Part shown: piece after piece, positions 11,141-22,259 of the stretch
Numbering within the stretch: the stretch's first letter is position 1
How the letters are laid out: each line of letters opens with the position of its first letter
Assembly: GCF_030269925.1 (NCBI RefSeq)
Contig: NC_085111.1
Location: forward strand, 2,658,142 to 2,722,141
Reading direction: 5' to 3'
Source of the DNA: Bombyx mori
Taxonomy: Eukaryota > Arthropoda > Insecta > Lepidoptera > Bombycidae
Length of the DNA: 64,000 bases
Notes under the pieces: generated by a model
Database searches by the model: none
The model's input: the letters and a program-made list of their open reading frames with translations, nothing else
What the model was told of the DNA's origin: nothing
Translations under genes and position numbers: made by a program

Positions 11141-12115
11141 ATGTTGCTAAGCTATTTCTTTGTTTCATTATTATCAGCGACGCTAGCAGGTAAATGTTCT
11201 ATTTATATTTATGAATAAATTAAAATGTATATAAATGTATTTAAACAAACACAAAAGTGGTACATAACTCGTTATATATATACTGTGATTTTTGGAATGA
11301 AGCTACATAGATACTTTTTATTATATTTATTTACTCACGATACTTTTATGATGTTTGAGAATAGCTGTTTTGAATTTTAAGCTAAAAGTTTCGTTGTCGT
11401 TGCGATATTTAAGCTATTTATCACCTATAATGTGTGAATGTGAATTTAGAATGCTTACATTTGACAATCACAGCATTCAATTTATTTATTTATATTTCGA
11501 AGTAATGCTTCAATTGCCAACATTATTCTAAGCCAATCGTTCTTCTTTTTAGGCCCTGTAAATACTCACGGACCAGTTTTACATTCGGCCCAAGTAAAAA
11601 TTGATCGCCACGAGGCCCAAGCGATCCATACGAGTACCGGAGGCGGTGGAGTTTCAAGCGTAGCCGGTATTTCTTCAAGGAATGGCCGAGTGACGTCATA
11701 CAGCGGGGTATACTCCCACTCTGACCTCGACACTCCAGCAGTCATAGCACGAGCAGACAGCAAGGACCTCAGTTCAAAAACATCTGATGGAAAACCTTTG
11801 TATATAACCAAGGAGATTGACAACGAGTTTACTAAAGGAACCGTCAAGATATCTCCCGGATCTGTATCGGTGACGTCAATTTCTAAATCGAGATCCGCTC
11901 CCGGCTCGGAATCTTGGAGGAACACTTTATTGATCCCAATGATGCCTATCATCTCCAACCCCTTCCTTCGCAGTTCTATCTCGACTTACGATCCGAGATT
12001 CAACCCGTGGTTCCCTCAAGAATTATACGGTAGCTCTACCCAGAAAACCGATAATAGATTCAGATCTAACCCCTTTTATCCAAATTTTTATACTTTTTAC
12101 AATAATTGGCAATAA
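11141..12115 (+). CDS. Gene 3: secreted Ser-rich protein, about 204 aa
   Basis: join(11141..11189, 11553..12115). Exon 1 encodes 16 residues of signal peptide (MLLSYFFVSLLSATLA). The phase-1 intron has donor GTAAAT at 11190 and a pyrimidine-rich acceptor ending AG at 11552. Exon 2 continues in one frame to TAA at 12113-12115. The mature protein begins GPVNTHGPVLHSAQVKIDRH, has a Gly/Ser segment (STGGGGVSSVAGISSRNGR) and Ser-rich stretches (SVSVTSISKSRSAPGSES). It ends in a Pro/Phe/Tyr/Asn-rich tail (NPFYPNFYTFYNNWQ). No Cys is present. It resembles gene 2 in plan: Ser-rich middle, then an aromatic/Pro C-terminus. No family was recognised. The role is inferred to be extracellular and structural. 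Confidence 0.85.
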
Positions 12116-12233
12116 AAATTTGTATACGTACTACTTTAAATCTTAACTAACGAACTGGATTTGATTAATCGGTTGACAATTCTGACAATTTTATTTTAGA
12201 GCTTTCGTTAAAATGATTCATAAACAAAATAAA
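12111..12233 (+). terminator. Polyadenylation signals of gene 3
   Basis: One AATAAA overlaps the stop codon (12111-12116). A second at 12228-12233 is the more likely functional signal. Confidence 0.5.
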
Positions 12234-12239
12234 AATTTA

Positions 12240-12789
12240 ATTTAAGATGTATTTTTTTAAATACAATTTCCTTTTAGCTTTTTTTTATTATGTTCATTAG
12301 GAATGTATAAATATTTAGTAGTATAAGTCAATAACACCGACTAATGTATTCGAAGAAAGGTTTTAAAGGTGGTATTTATGTTATCCTTGGCCAAGACTGT
12401 ACGAAACTTGTCCGACAAGTTATTTTTATGTGACAACCAGTTGATATGTTGTATTGCTTAAAATACACACAGCAACAAGTCATAAGGATTCGCTTGAAGT
12501 CTCACTAGGGTCTTCTAGATTTTAGGTTCTGGATTAGTAGTGAGAGAGGATTACATACGAATGTGTTTTCCGTAGCATTTTTGTATTTTTTTTGTTTTCA
12601 TTTACGAAAAAACGATATTCTGTAAATTAAAATTGTCTAAAAGAAAAACAATAAAAAAAATACTCTCTTGTCTATAAATAAAGGTTTGTCCATAAAATAA
12701 AGTGCTTACAAACACATTATCGCGCTGTTTTTCGCAAATTTCTCATTGTTGGTAGGGCCTACGTCCGCCACTATGTACGTAATGAGTCC
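12240..12789. other. AT-rich spacer
   Basis: No gene or clear repeat recognised. Confidence 0.4.
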
Positions 12790-13060
12790 TCTCTGCGAAG
12801 CACTGCTCTTACTAGATCTAGTGTTAGCAAATTTTCTCAGGTTGAGCCCGTGAGCTCACCTACCCGTCCGGCGTAGATGATAGGTAGAATAGGTAGGAAA
12901 AAAAGATGAGGCCACACGGGCCACCATCCTGCTGATTTCTAAGGAGGATAATGTGTTCCAGCTTGAAGACTGGGACAGCATTTCTATTATAGAACTGAGA
13001 CTTAGAGCTCACGTCGTAAGACGAGTTGAATTTACGCGGTTTATTTCCATAGGCTTTGAA
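12790..13060 (+). mobile_element. Jockey-type 3' end next to an old Bm1 relic
   Basis: 12790-12895 matches the terminal part of the Jockey-type LINE (GCGAAGCACTGCTCTTACTAG, GTGAGCTCACCTACCCGTCC). 12900-13060 is a strongly diverged Bm1 body, recognisable from the spacing of CCTGCTGATTTCT and GGGACAGCATT. Confidence 0.55.
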
Positions 13061-14290
13061 AACCACTAAACATTAAGTTTAAAAAAAAATCTGAATCAAT
13101 TCAGTTTTTTTTTTTGCACGATTGGGTAACGAACATACAAATGCACATTTATATTATAATATTAGTCTATATATACTAAATTGAAATGGAAACAAATATG
13201 GCAACAGATGTAGGTTTAAAAGTCTCCAGCATGTGTCGCAATAAAGTAAACCTGTCCATCATATTAACGAAAGTTTCGCGACAAAAGTCATCATTTAACC
13301 TTGTATATTCTATCTATCAAATATGAGATTGAAGCATGCAAAATTTTAAACATTGTTATTAACCTTTTGAAATGAATATTATACTGACATATTACTACTA
13401 CTGAGATACTACACCCAAAAACAATGTTCGCTATTTCCATTCTCGAAAACGAAAACAGATTGTTAGGTCTTAGAAGACAGCGTTAAAAGTGACATTCCAT
13501 AAATTGTGGGTCCAAAACATTGTACGTTTCCAATAAAACATTGAAAAATGATAATTTTGCTTTGCGCGCGACGCAATATAATATCTCGATAGAACCCAGA
13601 CTGAGTTGCCATATAATTTCAAATCAAATCAAATTAAATAAAAAAAAAATTATTCAACATAAATGAAAGTACATAGTTGTTGAACGTCAAAAGAACTACC
13701 GCCAAATTCACAAGAACTAGCCTCCGTCCTGAGAGGAATTGGCAAGAAACTCAGCGGGCATGTTTTTTTTTTTTTTTAATATTAGATTATTTTTTTAATA
13801 TTAGATTTTTTTAAATATTCATTTTTACATGAATATAATAACATAACAATTATTACAATATTGAAATTCCCGGAGCGAGCAACTCATTCCCACTTTGTGC
13901 AATCTTCTATATTCTAATTGTGCTTTATATAGCCAGTTTTATTTCTTTTCACGCGAAACAACGGTATAGTTGTTGCAAAGTACGACTGCGCGCCGCTCTT
14001 AGTTGTGCGAGTGACCAATCTGTATACGCGTCAATGTAGGCTATATTATGTAGCCAATGTAGCTACTGAGCTAGCTATTAGCTGTAGCTACTGTACTGTA
14101 GCTGTAGCTATTAGCTGTAGCTAATGTAGCGCTCCGTCGGGTGCACACACTAACGAAAATGTGTATTTACGATTGCAACTACAAATAAAAGCCACGCGCG
14201 CTCGTATTTTGCAACAACTATAAAGCAATATGTTAAGTATTTAGGCTATAGTAAATACTTATTATATTATATGGGTGTATCTGAGACCAT
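13061..14290. other. AT-rich spacer with a TAGC-rich tandem patch
   Basis: 14035-14132 is a low-complexity run of TAGCTGTAGCTAT-type units. 13715-13760 resembles the end of another retroposon (AACTCAGCGGG followed by a T-run). Nothing else was recognised. Confidence 0.45.
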
Positions 14291-14294
14291 CGTA

Positions 14295-14662
14295 GGACTA
14301 TTCCTCACGTCCTTACGGATCCATCAGATCCAATAACCTTTGCATTAGACGTCTTCAGCTCTAACACTAGGAGCAGGCTTAAGGACCCCGGTAACCGTAC
14401 TCGTCGAACTCGACAGAGTTCGAAGTGCAACCTTGCCCATGCATCAGTTCACTGAGTTTCTCGCCGGATCTTCTCAGCGAGTCGCGATTCCGGGTAGATT
14501 CATTCGCGTAGCAGCTGCCCTTGAGTTGTTAGGTCTCCTTTGGAGGCGCTAAGACAGCTGATAGCAAATCCCACCCTTCCCGGCTGAACCTTTGACCGCC
14601 CACCTGTCCTGGTGAAACCGGAAAGGCCTCCGGGCCACCAGTAATCCCTCAGTCCTAAAAAA
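14295..14662 (+). mobile_element. Jockey-type LINE 3' end
   Basis: Matches the plus-strand copy at 51430 (CTTACGGATCCATCAGATCC, CTAACACTAGGAGCAGGCTT). It continues through a longer 3' region to an A-run near 14657. Confidence 0.75.
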
Positions 14663-15310
14663 AATCCAAAAGTAATGGGCGATTATATTTAATACATTAT
14701 TTTTGTTTTTTCTTCACATTAAGCTATATACTTTTCGTTTTCGGCTTAGCAAGCATCACACAGATCTATGTATTTACGAACGATTGCAAATTATCGCTAC
14801 GCTCACCAACATAAGACCAACTTAAGATTGCAAACCGCTGCCCACTATTCTTTGACATTATGCAACTTGCGAAGCAGTGTGATTCTGCATTAGAAAAATA
14901 TTATTTAAATATATTAATTGAATTAAAATGTAAGTCATCAGTGTTGATTGTCCCATCAGTATTCATGTGACATTCACTACTCAGATGATACATTGAAATA
15001 TCTATTACTAATCGAACTATTTGTATGTTAAATGTAGGTAATTATCGTATAAACACATGGACGGTATCACGATAATTATCGTTCACAATGTAATTGCATA
15101 TCATGTAGTAATAAATATTTATAAATAGTAATAAATAACTATACATATATTATTTTATTAATTTGATTTTCGAAATTACGGGTACTGTACCCCATTTTGT
15201 ATGATTAAACAAAACATACGCCAACATATGTTTTGTAAATATGTTAGTTTATTCAAACTAGTTAGTTAGTTAGCTAGGTAGTTTATTCACACATTAAAAC
15301 TAGTTTTAGT
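14663..15310. other. AT-rich spacer
   Basis: No gene or known repeat recognised. A small GTTAGTTAGTTAG-like patch lies at 15259-15282. Confidence 0.4.
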
Positions 15311-15577
15311 TACCTGGAGCCGCTGCGGTCATCGACGGTGCGTTTCCAGAGGTCTTTTTTGCCACGTACCATCCGGCTACGGAATGAGCTCCCCTCCACG
15401 GTGTTTCCCGAGCGCTATGACATGTCCTTCTTTAAAAGGGGGTTGTGGAGAGTATTAAGCGGTAGGCAGCGGCTTGGCTCTGCCCCTGGCATTGCTGAAG
15501 TCCATGGGCGACGGTTACCACTCACCATCAGGTGGGCCGTATGCTCGTCTGCCTACAAGGGCAATAAAAAAAAATTA
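15311..15577 (+). mobile_element. LINE-A 3' end, well preserved
   Basis: Encodes the last 59 residues of ORF2 almost unchanged (FLPRTIRL, NELPSTVFPERYDMSFFKRG). The ORF2 stop codon is lost (TAA changed to TTA), so the frame runs into the 3' tail. It ends in an A-run. The short direct repeat TTAGT on both sides fits a target duplication. Confidence 0.85.
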
Positions 15578-15876
15578 GTCCGTCAATGATGATCGAATTA
15601 ATTTCAAGCGTGATTGAACTTAAAAATAAACTTGTTTACCAACCGATTGAAGTGAGCTGTTGATTACAAATGACAAATTAAATATTATTATGTTCTATAA
15701 CGAAAACAAAGCGTTAATTTTATTGAAAAATGTGTTTTTAATGCAAATGGCGCGTTTTTAAAATGCAAATGGCGCGTAATTTTTTTTTTTATTATAATCG
15801 CGCAGAATAGCCCTTCGGACACGTTTCAAACAGCCACGATCACTCCCGAGCGCAGTCTGCTTACGTACGCCTAACG

Positions 15877-17006
15877 ATGCGACTACAACTGGTTTTGCTC
15901 CTTGCCGTTTCCGCTTGCCTTGTGCTTGGGGCTCCACAGCGGTCCACCTTGCAGGCTGGAAAGAGCATCAGTGAGTTATTTTATTTTGCGAACGTATAAA
16001 AATTCACTTATATTTATGTTAACATAATTTAATTTAAGCATCCGTTAAGTGATCGGTGTTCGAATTAATATCTAATATATAATAAAATAATAGAACATTT
16101 ATTTAATTTAGAATAAATTTGTTGTTCGGACGACGGTGAGTGAATTTTCGAGAACGGTATCGCCGCTGTTATTTGAAATAACGCTACCGTGAACTCTTTG
16201 CCATCACCAAGTAAACGGATGTAAATTAGTCATTTTACGTTCACGACACGCCACCGACAAAATAAACTATGTTCTTTATGTTCTCTCTCTCTCTCTCTCT
16301 CTCTCTTGCTTGAATTCGAATTTACTGAACACAGTTTCACAAAAAAAAGAAAAAAAAAAAGATTGGTTAAGTTAATGTTCAACAAGCTGTCTATTTTTGC
16401 CGCGATACAGTCATGCGTTCGTGCTTGAAGCGTGGAACAGCTTTAAACCATTTAATTGTAACCTAGGCTTTATGTCTCAAGGTCAATGACCTGCGCAACT
16501 GCATGGACGTAGTGATGCCTGTGGGCGCTAACCACCACTCTAAGTAGATCATGAGATAGTTTATCGTCGATAATATTATAAAGAGGAAAGATTTGTTTGT
16601 TTGTTTGTTTCGAATAGGCTCCGAAACTACTGGACTGATTTGAAAAATTATTTTTCCATTAGAAGCTGACATTGTCCCTGATGAACATAGGCTACTTTTT
16701 TAATTTTTTTTTATTTTTTTTTTTTGGTTTCATGTGTGTTTTAATGTTTCCGAAGCGAAGCGAGGGCGGGTCGCTAGTTTATCGATAAATTCATTAAAAA
16801 AGGCAACAACGTTTTTTAAAAACTTTTTAAATAGAAGAATGTTTTTATTTGGCATTTCAGATTCCGACACTCAGCCATTTGTAGAGGAGGTCGTTGTGGA
16901 GTCTGTGCTGCAAGTTAGGAGTCCATCAGCTGGAAGGCAAGCGCGGGTCAACACTCAAAACAATCTACACGACGGAGCGAGAGTCGCCGAAGCAAAGAAC
17001 AAATGA
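15877..17006 (+). CDS. Gene 4: small secreted protein, 79 aa
   Basis: join(15877..15970, 16861..17006). Exon 1 encodes a strong signal peptide (MRLQLVLLLAVSACLVLGAP) and 11 further residues. The phase-1 intron has donor GTGAGT at 15971 and acceptor GGCATTTCAG ending at 16860. Exon 2 encodes a mostly polar segment (PFVEEVVVESVLQVRSPSAG) and ends AKNK at TGA 17004-17006. There is no Cys after the signal peptide and no low-complexity repeat, unlike the neighbours. The 890-bp intron is full of repeats: (CT)n, an old Bm1 and a Helitron. No family was recognised. A secreted peptide or small matrix protein is possible. No canonical AATAAA follows closely. Confidence 0.75.
16281..16307. repeat. (CT)n microsatellite in the gene 4 intron
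   Basis: About twelve perfect CT units. Confidence 0.9.
16385..16555 (+). mobile_element. Old Bm1 body in the gene 4 intron
   Basis: A diverged copy of the Bm1 body; aligned landmarks are CTATTTTTGCCGCGATACAG and CTCAAGGTCAATGACCTG. Confidence 0.6.
16567..16777 (+). mobile_element. Non-autonomous Helitron in the gene 4 intron
   Basis: Starts TCGATAATATTATAAAGAGG and ends GCGGGTCGCTAG before a T. These are typical lepidopteran Helitron termini (5' TC, 3' CTAG). A close copy lies at 55403-55616. Confidence 0.8.
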
Positions 17007-17143
17007 TTTTGAACTTTGTTAACTAAGCATAAATGTGAAATTTCTGTGTGAAAATCCACAACGGATTTTAATATGAAAATCACTGTCTCCACAAATGTTT
17101 GTTGTATTATTTCTTTTTTTGTATTGTTGTTGAAAAAATAGTT

Positions 17144-17391
17144 ACTGGTGGTAGGACCACTTGTGAGTCCGCACGGGTAGGTACCACCACCCTGCCTATT
17201 TCTGCCGTGAAGCAGTAATGCGTTTCGGTTCGAAGGGTGGGGCAGCCGTTGAAACTAAACTGAGACCTTAGAACTTATCTCTTAAGGTGGGTGGCGCATT
17301 TACGCTGTAGATGTCTATGGGCTCCAGTAACCACGTATTACCAGGTGGGCTGTGAGCTTGTCCACCCATTTCAACAATAAAAAAAATAAAA
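17144..17391 (+). mobile_element. Bm1 SINE body (no head)
   Basis: Starts ACTGGTGGTAGGACCACTTG and ends at an A-rich tail near 17390. The tRNA-like head is absent. Confidence 0.9.
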
Positions 17392-17494
17392 ATAACCTTT
17401 GTTTACGATCTTTGTTATACTGAGTTTATTGTGTCGCATTATCCCAAGTCACGGCTAGGTGAACGGAATGAAAATCGAATAGTAAGTAGTCATC

Positions 17495-17915
17495 GTGGCC
17501 TAAAGAATAAGACGGCCCGGTGAATTCATATATTATGTAGGTAGATATAACTGTGCCCGCGTTCGAATCCCGCGGATGGCTACAAATTTTTCTAATTATA
17601 AATGTACCTAATACGAACAATTCCCACGATAAAGGAAAAATAATAATATCGTCTATAAAAATACGGAAAACATTGTAATTGCATTCATTAATGGTGGGCG
17701 TCTTGTGAACCATTACGTCTAGATGTGAAAACCCTGCTTATTTCAGTCGCGAAAAGTAATGTGTTCCGATTTGATAGTACCAACCATTATAGTATAGAAT
17801 AGAAAATAAGTCTTATGTCTCAAGATTGCTGGCGTCATTTACTTTATTGATGTCTATAATCTCCAATAACCATTAAAGATTAGTTGGCCCTAAGCTCATT
17901 CACCATTCAAAGTAT
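17495..17915 (+). mobile_element. Old full-length Bm1 (head plus body)
   Basis: The head has CGTGGCCTAAAGAATAAGAC (box A region) and GTTCGAATCCC (box B). The body follows with heavy divergence (GGTGGGCGTCTTGTGAACC onward). This shows that the head-body fusion is not recent. Confidence 0.7.
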
Positions 17916-18990
17916 TGTAACCAATTCTAACCTAAAAACGAGAGTTACTATCACTTCTTCTGCGACGAAGCAGGAATGTCCCGGCTTGAAAGACGGACAG
18001 TCATTGTACAGTGTCCAATTGAAAAAAAAAAAACCTTGACGTGCTGCAAAAACGTTCACTTAAGTGAATCGTAGGGCTCGTTCTGCACATAACTTATTCA
18101 ACAGCTTCAAGATACGATTTTCTCCTGTAACTATTGTAGGTGCTAACTTAGAATAGAGATAGAAGAAAGAAGAAGAAGAAAGAAAATGGATAGAATAGTT
18201 CAACGGGAACAAAATACAAGGAGATCCCGAATGTCGTGCAATGAACGTCCAGTGGTTAGGGTCAATGGCCGCTATATGGACGAACTGCGCTGGGATATTT
18301 CTTTTGTTGTCACTTCGCTTTCAATTGAATCTAAAGAAACAAAAGACGTTTGGGCCTTGGGTACGGGAACAGGCCTATTGTTCAATTTTATCAACTGCGA
18401 GCTCCTTAACGAAGGAGACTAGCTGAGGTGAATTTATTGTATGTACCTATAGCGAAATTCTGAAAAATCTATAGTTATATTTATACGGCTATACGATATT
18501 TTCAAAATAATTTTGGATAAATATAAGTTCCAACAAGATGTCATTCACGACACCAGGTTAAAGCCCCCTGAGCTCACCTATTAATCTAGCATAAACCCTC
18601 GAAGTCGCTAGTATAAGTAGGGAAAAAAATGTCATGCACACAAACCTCTCGCAATCAAAACCACTAAGAAAACCACATAATATTTGCATCAATATTGATT
18701 ATATTATACTCAATTACCAAATTATTCACTTTTTTGGTCCCTGCTTTTCAAAAAAAGTAGAATATTTGACTGCGCTTATATTTGGCTTAGCCACAATATT
18801 CACTGTTTTAAACATTCTAGTTTAAAATGGTAGAATGCAATTTAGTACTAAATCTTTCTTAATTAAATTAATCATTCCGTATTAGCCTTTAAGTACTAAG
18901 TAATCAATAAAGAATATTATAAATCACTAGAACGTATTGGACAAATAAAAAAATAAAAAAAATAAGTATGGTGTCGTGGGACACCGGATA
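17916..18990. other. AT-rich spacer
   Basis: 17935-18010 looks like another decayed Bm1 fragment. A GAA-rich patch sits at 18160-18185. No supportable gene; the short open frames at 18186-18426 lack start context, homology or splice partners. Confidence 0.4.
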
Positions 18991-19210
18991 GGAACGAAGT
19001 TCCTTATTATAAAAATATTAATTTTAAGTTCTATTCGAGGTATAAAGAAAATAAAACTGGAGGTTTCGTAACAACCCACGGTCATTCGGTAACGTGTGAA
19101 CTTATGGGGGTCCATTTCATTCACGGTTGTTTGCATAAGAGTTAGTGTATTGTGCAGACGAACGCTCTGACATCGTGGTCAATGAATGATAAAAAAATAT
19201 GTTATTTTTT

Positions 19211-19301
19211 GTACGTTATTACAAAGTTAAGTCGTACACTGTGTGCATTACTAATTTGTACTTTATTACAAAGTTAGTCGTACACTGTGTGCATTACTAA
19301 T
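19211..19301. repeat. Two tandem 47-bp units
   Basis: The segment GTCGTACACTGTGTGCATTA with its flanks occurs twice in a row, with a few differences. Confidence 0.85.
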
Positions 19302-20094
19302 AAAAATCTTACGTTACGGACGTTTTTTCCTGGTTATGGTACTAGCCCGAGAGCCCGTGGGATCTACCTGTATGTATTTGACCAGACCTGAATTTTCGTA
19401 CATTGAGACCCCTATACCTACCATGCATGAGGTGGGGACTCACTAAGCTCAAAGTGGTCGACGCGCCGAGCGCTCAGGTAGGACAGGTACCGATTTTGAC
19501 GGATTTTAAATCCATTTGACCACGTCTGCCGTTTTGAAATTTTGAAAATATATGATTATTATTATCGGAAAATAAGAATGGCAGACCATTATCGCGCATT
19601 TTACTTTGTGGCAGACCACTTTGAAAATGCTAAATTGCATTGAAAATGCAAAATTTTGAAAGTAATTGACTAGATCTGCCATTGATTTAATAATATGTTG
19701 TTTATTATAGTCTTAAAAACTTATATTGATCACGGCAGACCTCTACATTGCGTACATACATCAACATATAATAAAATCTTAGCTACTACCCGGCCAGATG
19801 TATATTATGTTTTCCGTTCACTGTTTTAGAGGAATATAATTTACTTGCGATTTACTTTAGCAATGTATTTACCGAAATTAATATTTTTTTATATTATATA
19901 TACTAAACTTCATTAGTTAGACAATTAAGAAGTGAATTTTTTATGGAATAATTATAAATAATACGGTACAATGCTGATCAAAAAAGAATTCAATTCCTCA
20001 TTTTTATTTCGTCAAGACAAAATTTAAAAGTGTTAAATCAGTTAAAAAAATATATCATGCATGCATTACATATTATATATATATATATCAATCT

Positions 20095-20602
20095 TCATTC
20101 ATCATCATCATCATCGGAGTCATCTTTATCGTTAGGCGACTCGTCTTCATCAACCATTGAATCGAATACTGCAAAAATAAAACATAAATTGTAAAATGAA
20201 CGTAAATTCATCTGAACATGTTCGAGAAAGAATTGTTATCAACTTACCAGGAACATTGGTGATTAAGTCACTCACAAAATATGGAAGTTGGTCACCTTCG
20301 AACCCTTTGAAGGCATATATGTTGTCCTGCTCAATCCAACCATACTCCAATGGGTCTAAAGTTGTCAGTTGCTTTTTGTAAGCATTTCTCCAAATAGAAG
20401 AAATATAGTGGGCCCTCAAAAGTTGTTGATAAAGCTCACTCTTATGCGGTGGTATTGAGCTTGCCTCAAATTTTTGATTTTTTTTCTATAATTTTCATTG
20501 ATGTCTGAATATTTATAGTTGCTAACGAATAGCTGGAACCTTCCATCATCTACATCACTAGATTTTTTGGCATTGTATAGCTGGCAAGTTAAATGTTGAA
20601 TG
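20095..20602 (-). pseudogene. Transposon-encoded protein, C-terminal relic
   Basis: On the minus strand an exon ends ...LITNVPG at 20248. A 79-base GT/AG intron (20247-20169) follows, and a short last exon encodes VFDSMVDEDESPNDKDD and an Asp run, stopping at 20095. Upstream, the frame is broken at a T-run (20478-20485). Visible features are IPPHKSELYQQLLRAHYISS and PLEYGWIEQDN. They recall a PP-x4-L-x2-H...RA.Y...W...GW signature in large uncharacterised transposon-borne proteins, but this is memory-based. The arms of the element abut this relic, so most of the protein gene was deleted. Confidence 0.6.
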
Positions 20603-21454
20603 ATAAAAATGAGGAATTGAATTATTTTTTGATCAGCATTATACCGTATTATTTATAATTATTCCATAAAAAATTCACTTCTTAATTGTCAAACTAATGA
20701 AGTTTAGTATATATAATATAAAAAAATATTAATTTCGGTAAATACATTGCTAAAGTAAATCGCAAGTAAATTATATTCCTCTAAAACAGTGAACGGAAAA
20801 CATAATATACATCTGGCCGGGTAGTAGCTAAGATTTTATTATATGTTGATGTATGTACGCAATGTAGAGGTCTGCCGTGATCAATATAAGTTTTTAAGAC
20901 TATAATAAACAACATATTATTAAAACAATGGCAGATCTAGTCAATTACTTTCAAAATTTTGCATTTTCAATACAATTTAGCATTTTCAAAGTGGTCTGCC
21001 ACAAAGTAAAATGCGCGATAATGGTCTGCCATTCTTATTTTCCGATAATAATAATCATATATTTTCAAAATTTCAAAACGGCAGACGTGGTCAAATGGAC
21101 TTAAAATCCGTCAAAATCGGTACCTGTCCTACCTGAGCGCTCGGCGCGTCGACCACTTTGAGCTTAGTGAGTCCCCAATTCATGCATGGTAGGTATAGGG
21201 GTCTCAATGTACGAAAATTCAGGTCTGGTCAAATACATACAGGTAGATCCCACGGGCTCTCGGGCTATACCCCTCCGCATCGTCCCATAAGGAACTTCGT
21301 TCCAAAACAAAACAAAATGTAATCAATTAGCAAAACATAAAAGTAAAGTATTCTCTGCTCATATCTTTTGGCTCGGCATTTATGTTCAGGCGCTAAAATA
21401 CAAATTCTTTTTAAGTTTTATTTGATAGTTTCGGGCATTCATGAGTAGATATTC

Positions 21455-21560
21455 TTTTTATAGCCAATGTAGGCAGATGTGCATATGTCCTATGTAATGG
21501 TGAGCAGGTATGGTATTTCATGGGCGTCAGCTATGCCAGAGACAGAGCTAAGCCGTTACT
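21455..21560 (-). mobile_element. LINE-A 3' tail, diverged
   Basis: Matches the conserved tail from GCCAATGTAGGCAGATGTGC through GACAGAGCTAAGCCG, with many substitutions. Confidence 0.65.
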
Positions 21561-21596
21561 TGCAAACCACCAGGCTTTTGAGAAATTTTCTTTTCC

Positions 21597-21838
21597 TTTT
21601 TTTTATTGCTCAGATGGATGGACGAGCTCACAGCCCACCTGATGTTAAGCGGTTACCGGAGCCCATAGACATCTACAGCATAAGTGCCGACAGCCACCTT
21701 GAGATATAAGTTCTAAGATCTCAGTATAGTTACAACGACTGCCCCACCCTTCAAACCGAAACATTACTGCTTCACGGCAGAAATAGGCATGACGGTGGTA
21801 CCTATCCGTGCGGACTCACACAGTGGTGGTGGTGGTCT
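21597..21838 (-). mobile_element. Bm1 SINE body
   Basis: Reverse-oriented body starting with a T-run and ATTGCTCAGATGGATGGACG. It ends near GCGGACTCACACAGTGG. Confidence 0.88.
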
Positions 21839-21959
21839 GGTGTTAATTATTTACCGAAGCCGCCATGCCGTCATCACCTTGAGACGACAGATAGGCAACA
21901 GGTCATAGAAATCTAGATGGCTCTCAGTAGGCCCAGTTGTGAAGGATATACATTCGACA

Positions 21960-22252
21960 AATAAATTTTAAAATTCCCTAAGCAGGCCCTAACCGTCCCG
22001 CTGAACGAGGGAACCGGTGGTCGTGTCACTGGCGGCCGCCGGTCCGGCGTCCGTGGGACGGTGGGATGGATGTAATGTGCTCTGCGTCAACCCTGTCCCG
22101 CCGTTTCAATAGCCTCGACTGGGCTCCGGCCCGGTCCGAGGTAGGGCGCCGGTTGTGAGCGGCAGGAGTTTTTAGTGAGGTTCAACTCCCACATACCCCA
22201 CCTGCCGCGCGGGTGGGAATCCGGTGATTTTCACCTGTGGAAAAAAAAATTA
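21960..22252 (+). mobile_element. GC-rich LINE 3' UTR with A-tail
   Basis: An abrupt GC-rich block (AACCGTCCCGCTGAACGAGG, GGGTGGGAATCCGGTGATTT) ends in an A-run at 22242. The composition and tail suggest a 5'-truncated R1-like LINE. There is no coding evidence. Confidence 0.55.
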
Positions 22253-22259
22253 AAATAAA

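Larger units (their letters stand above)
18991..21303. mobile_element. DNA-transposon-like element with about 665-bp inverted arms
   Basis: The left arm 19343-20006 and right arm 20603-21267 are near-perfect reverse complements, separated by 596 bp. Outside the arms, GGAACGAAGTTCCTTA at 18991-19006 and its reverse complement at 21288-21303 appear to be the true ends. The left side carries about 336 bp not found on the right. The loop contains a minus-strand coding relic with an intact small intron. This is a deleted derivative of an autonomous element; the superfamily is not determined. Confidence 0.8.

Noticed and set aside
14035..14132. Possible CRISPR-like or satellite array
   Set aside because: Short TAGC-rich low-complexity units without regular spacers.
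18186..18426. Two overlapping open frames of 61-78 codons
   Set aside because: No signal peptide, homology or splice partner seen, and the frames overlap each other in AT-rich DNA.
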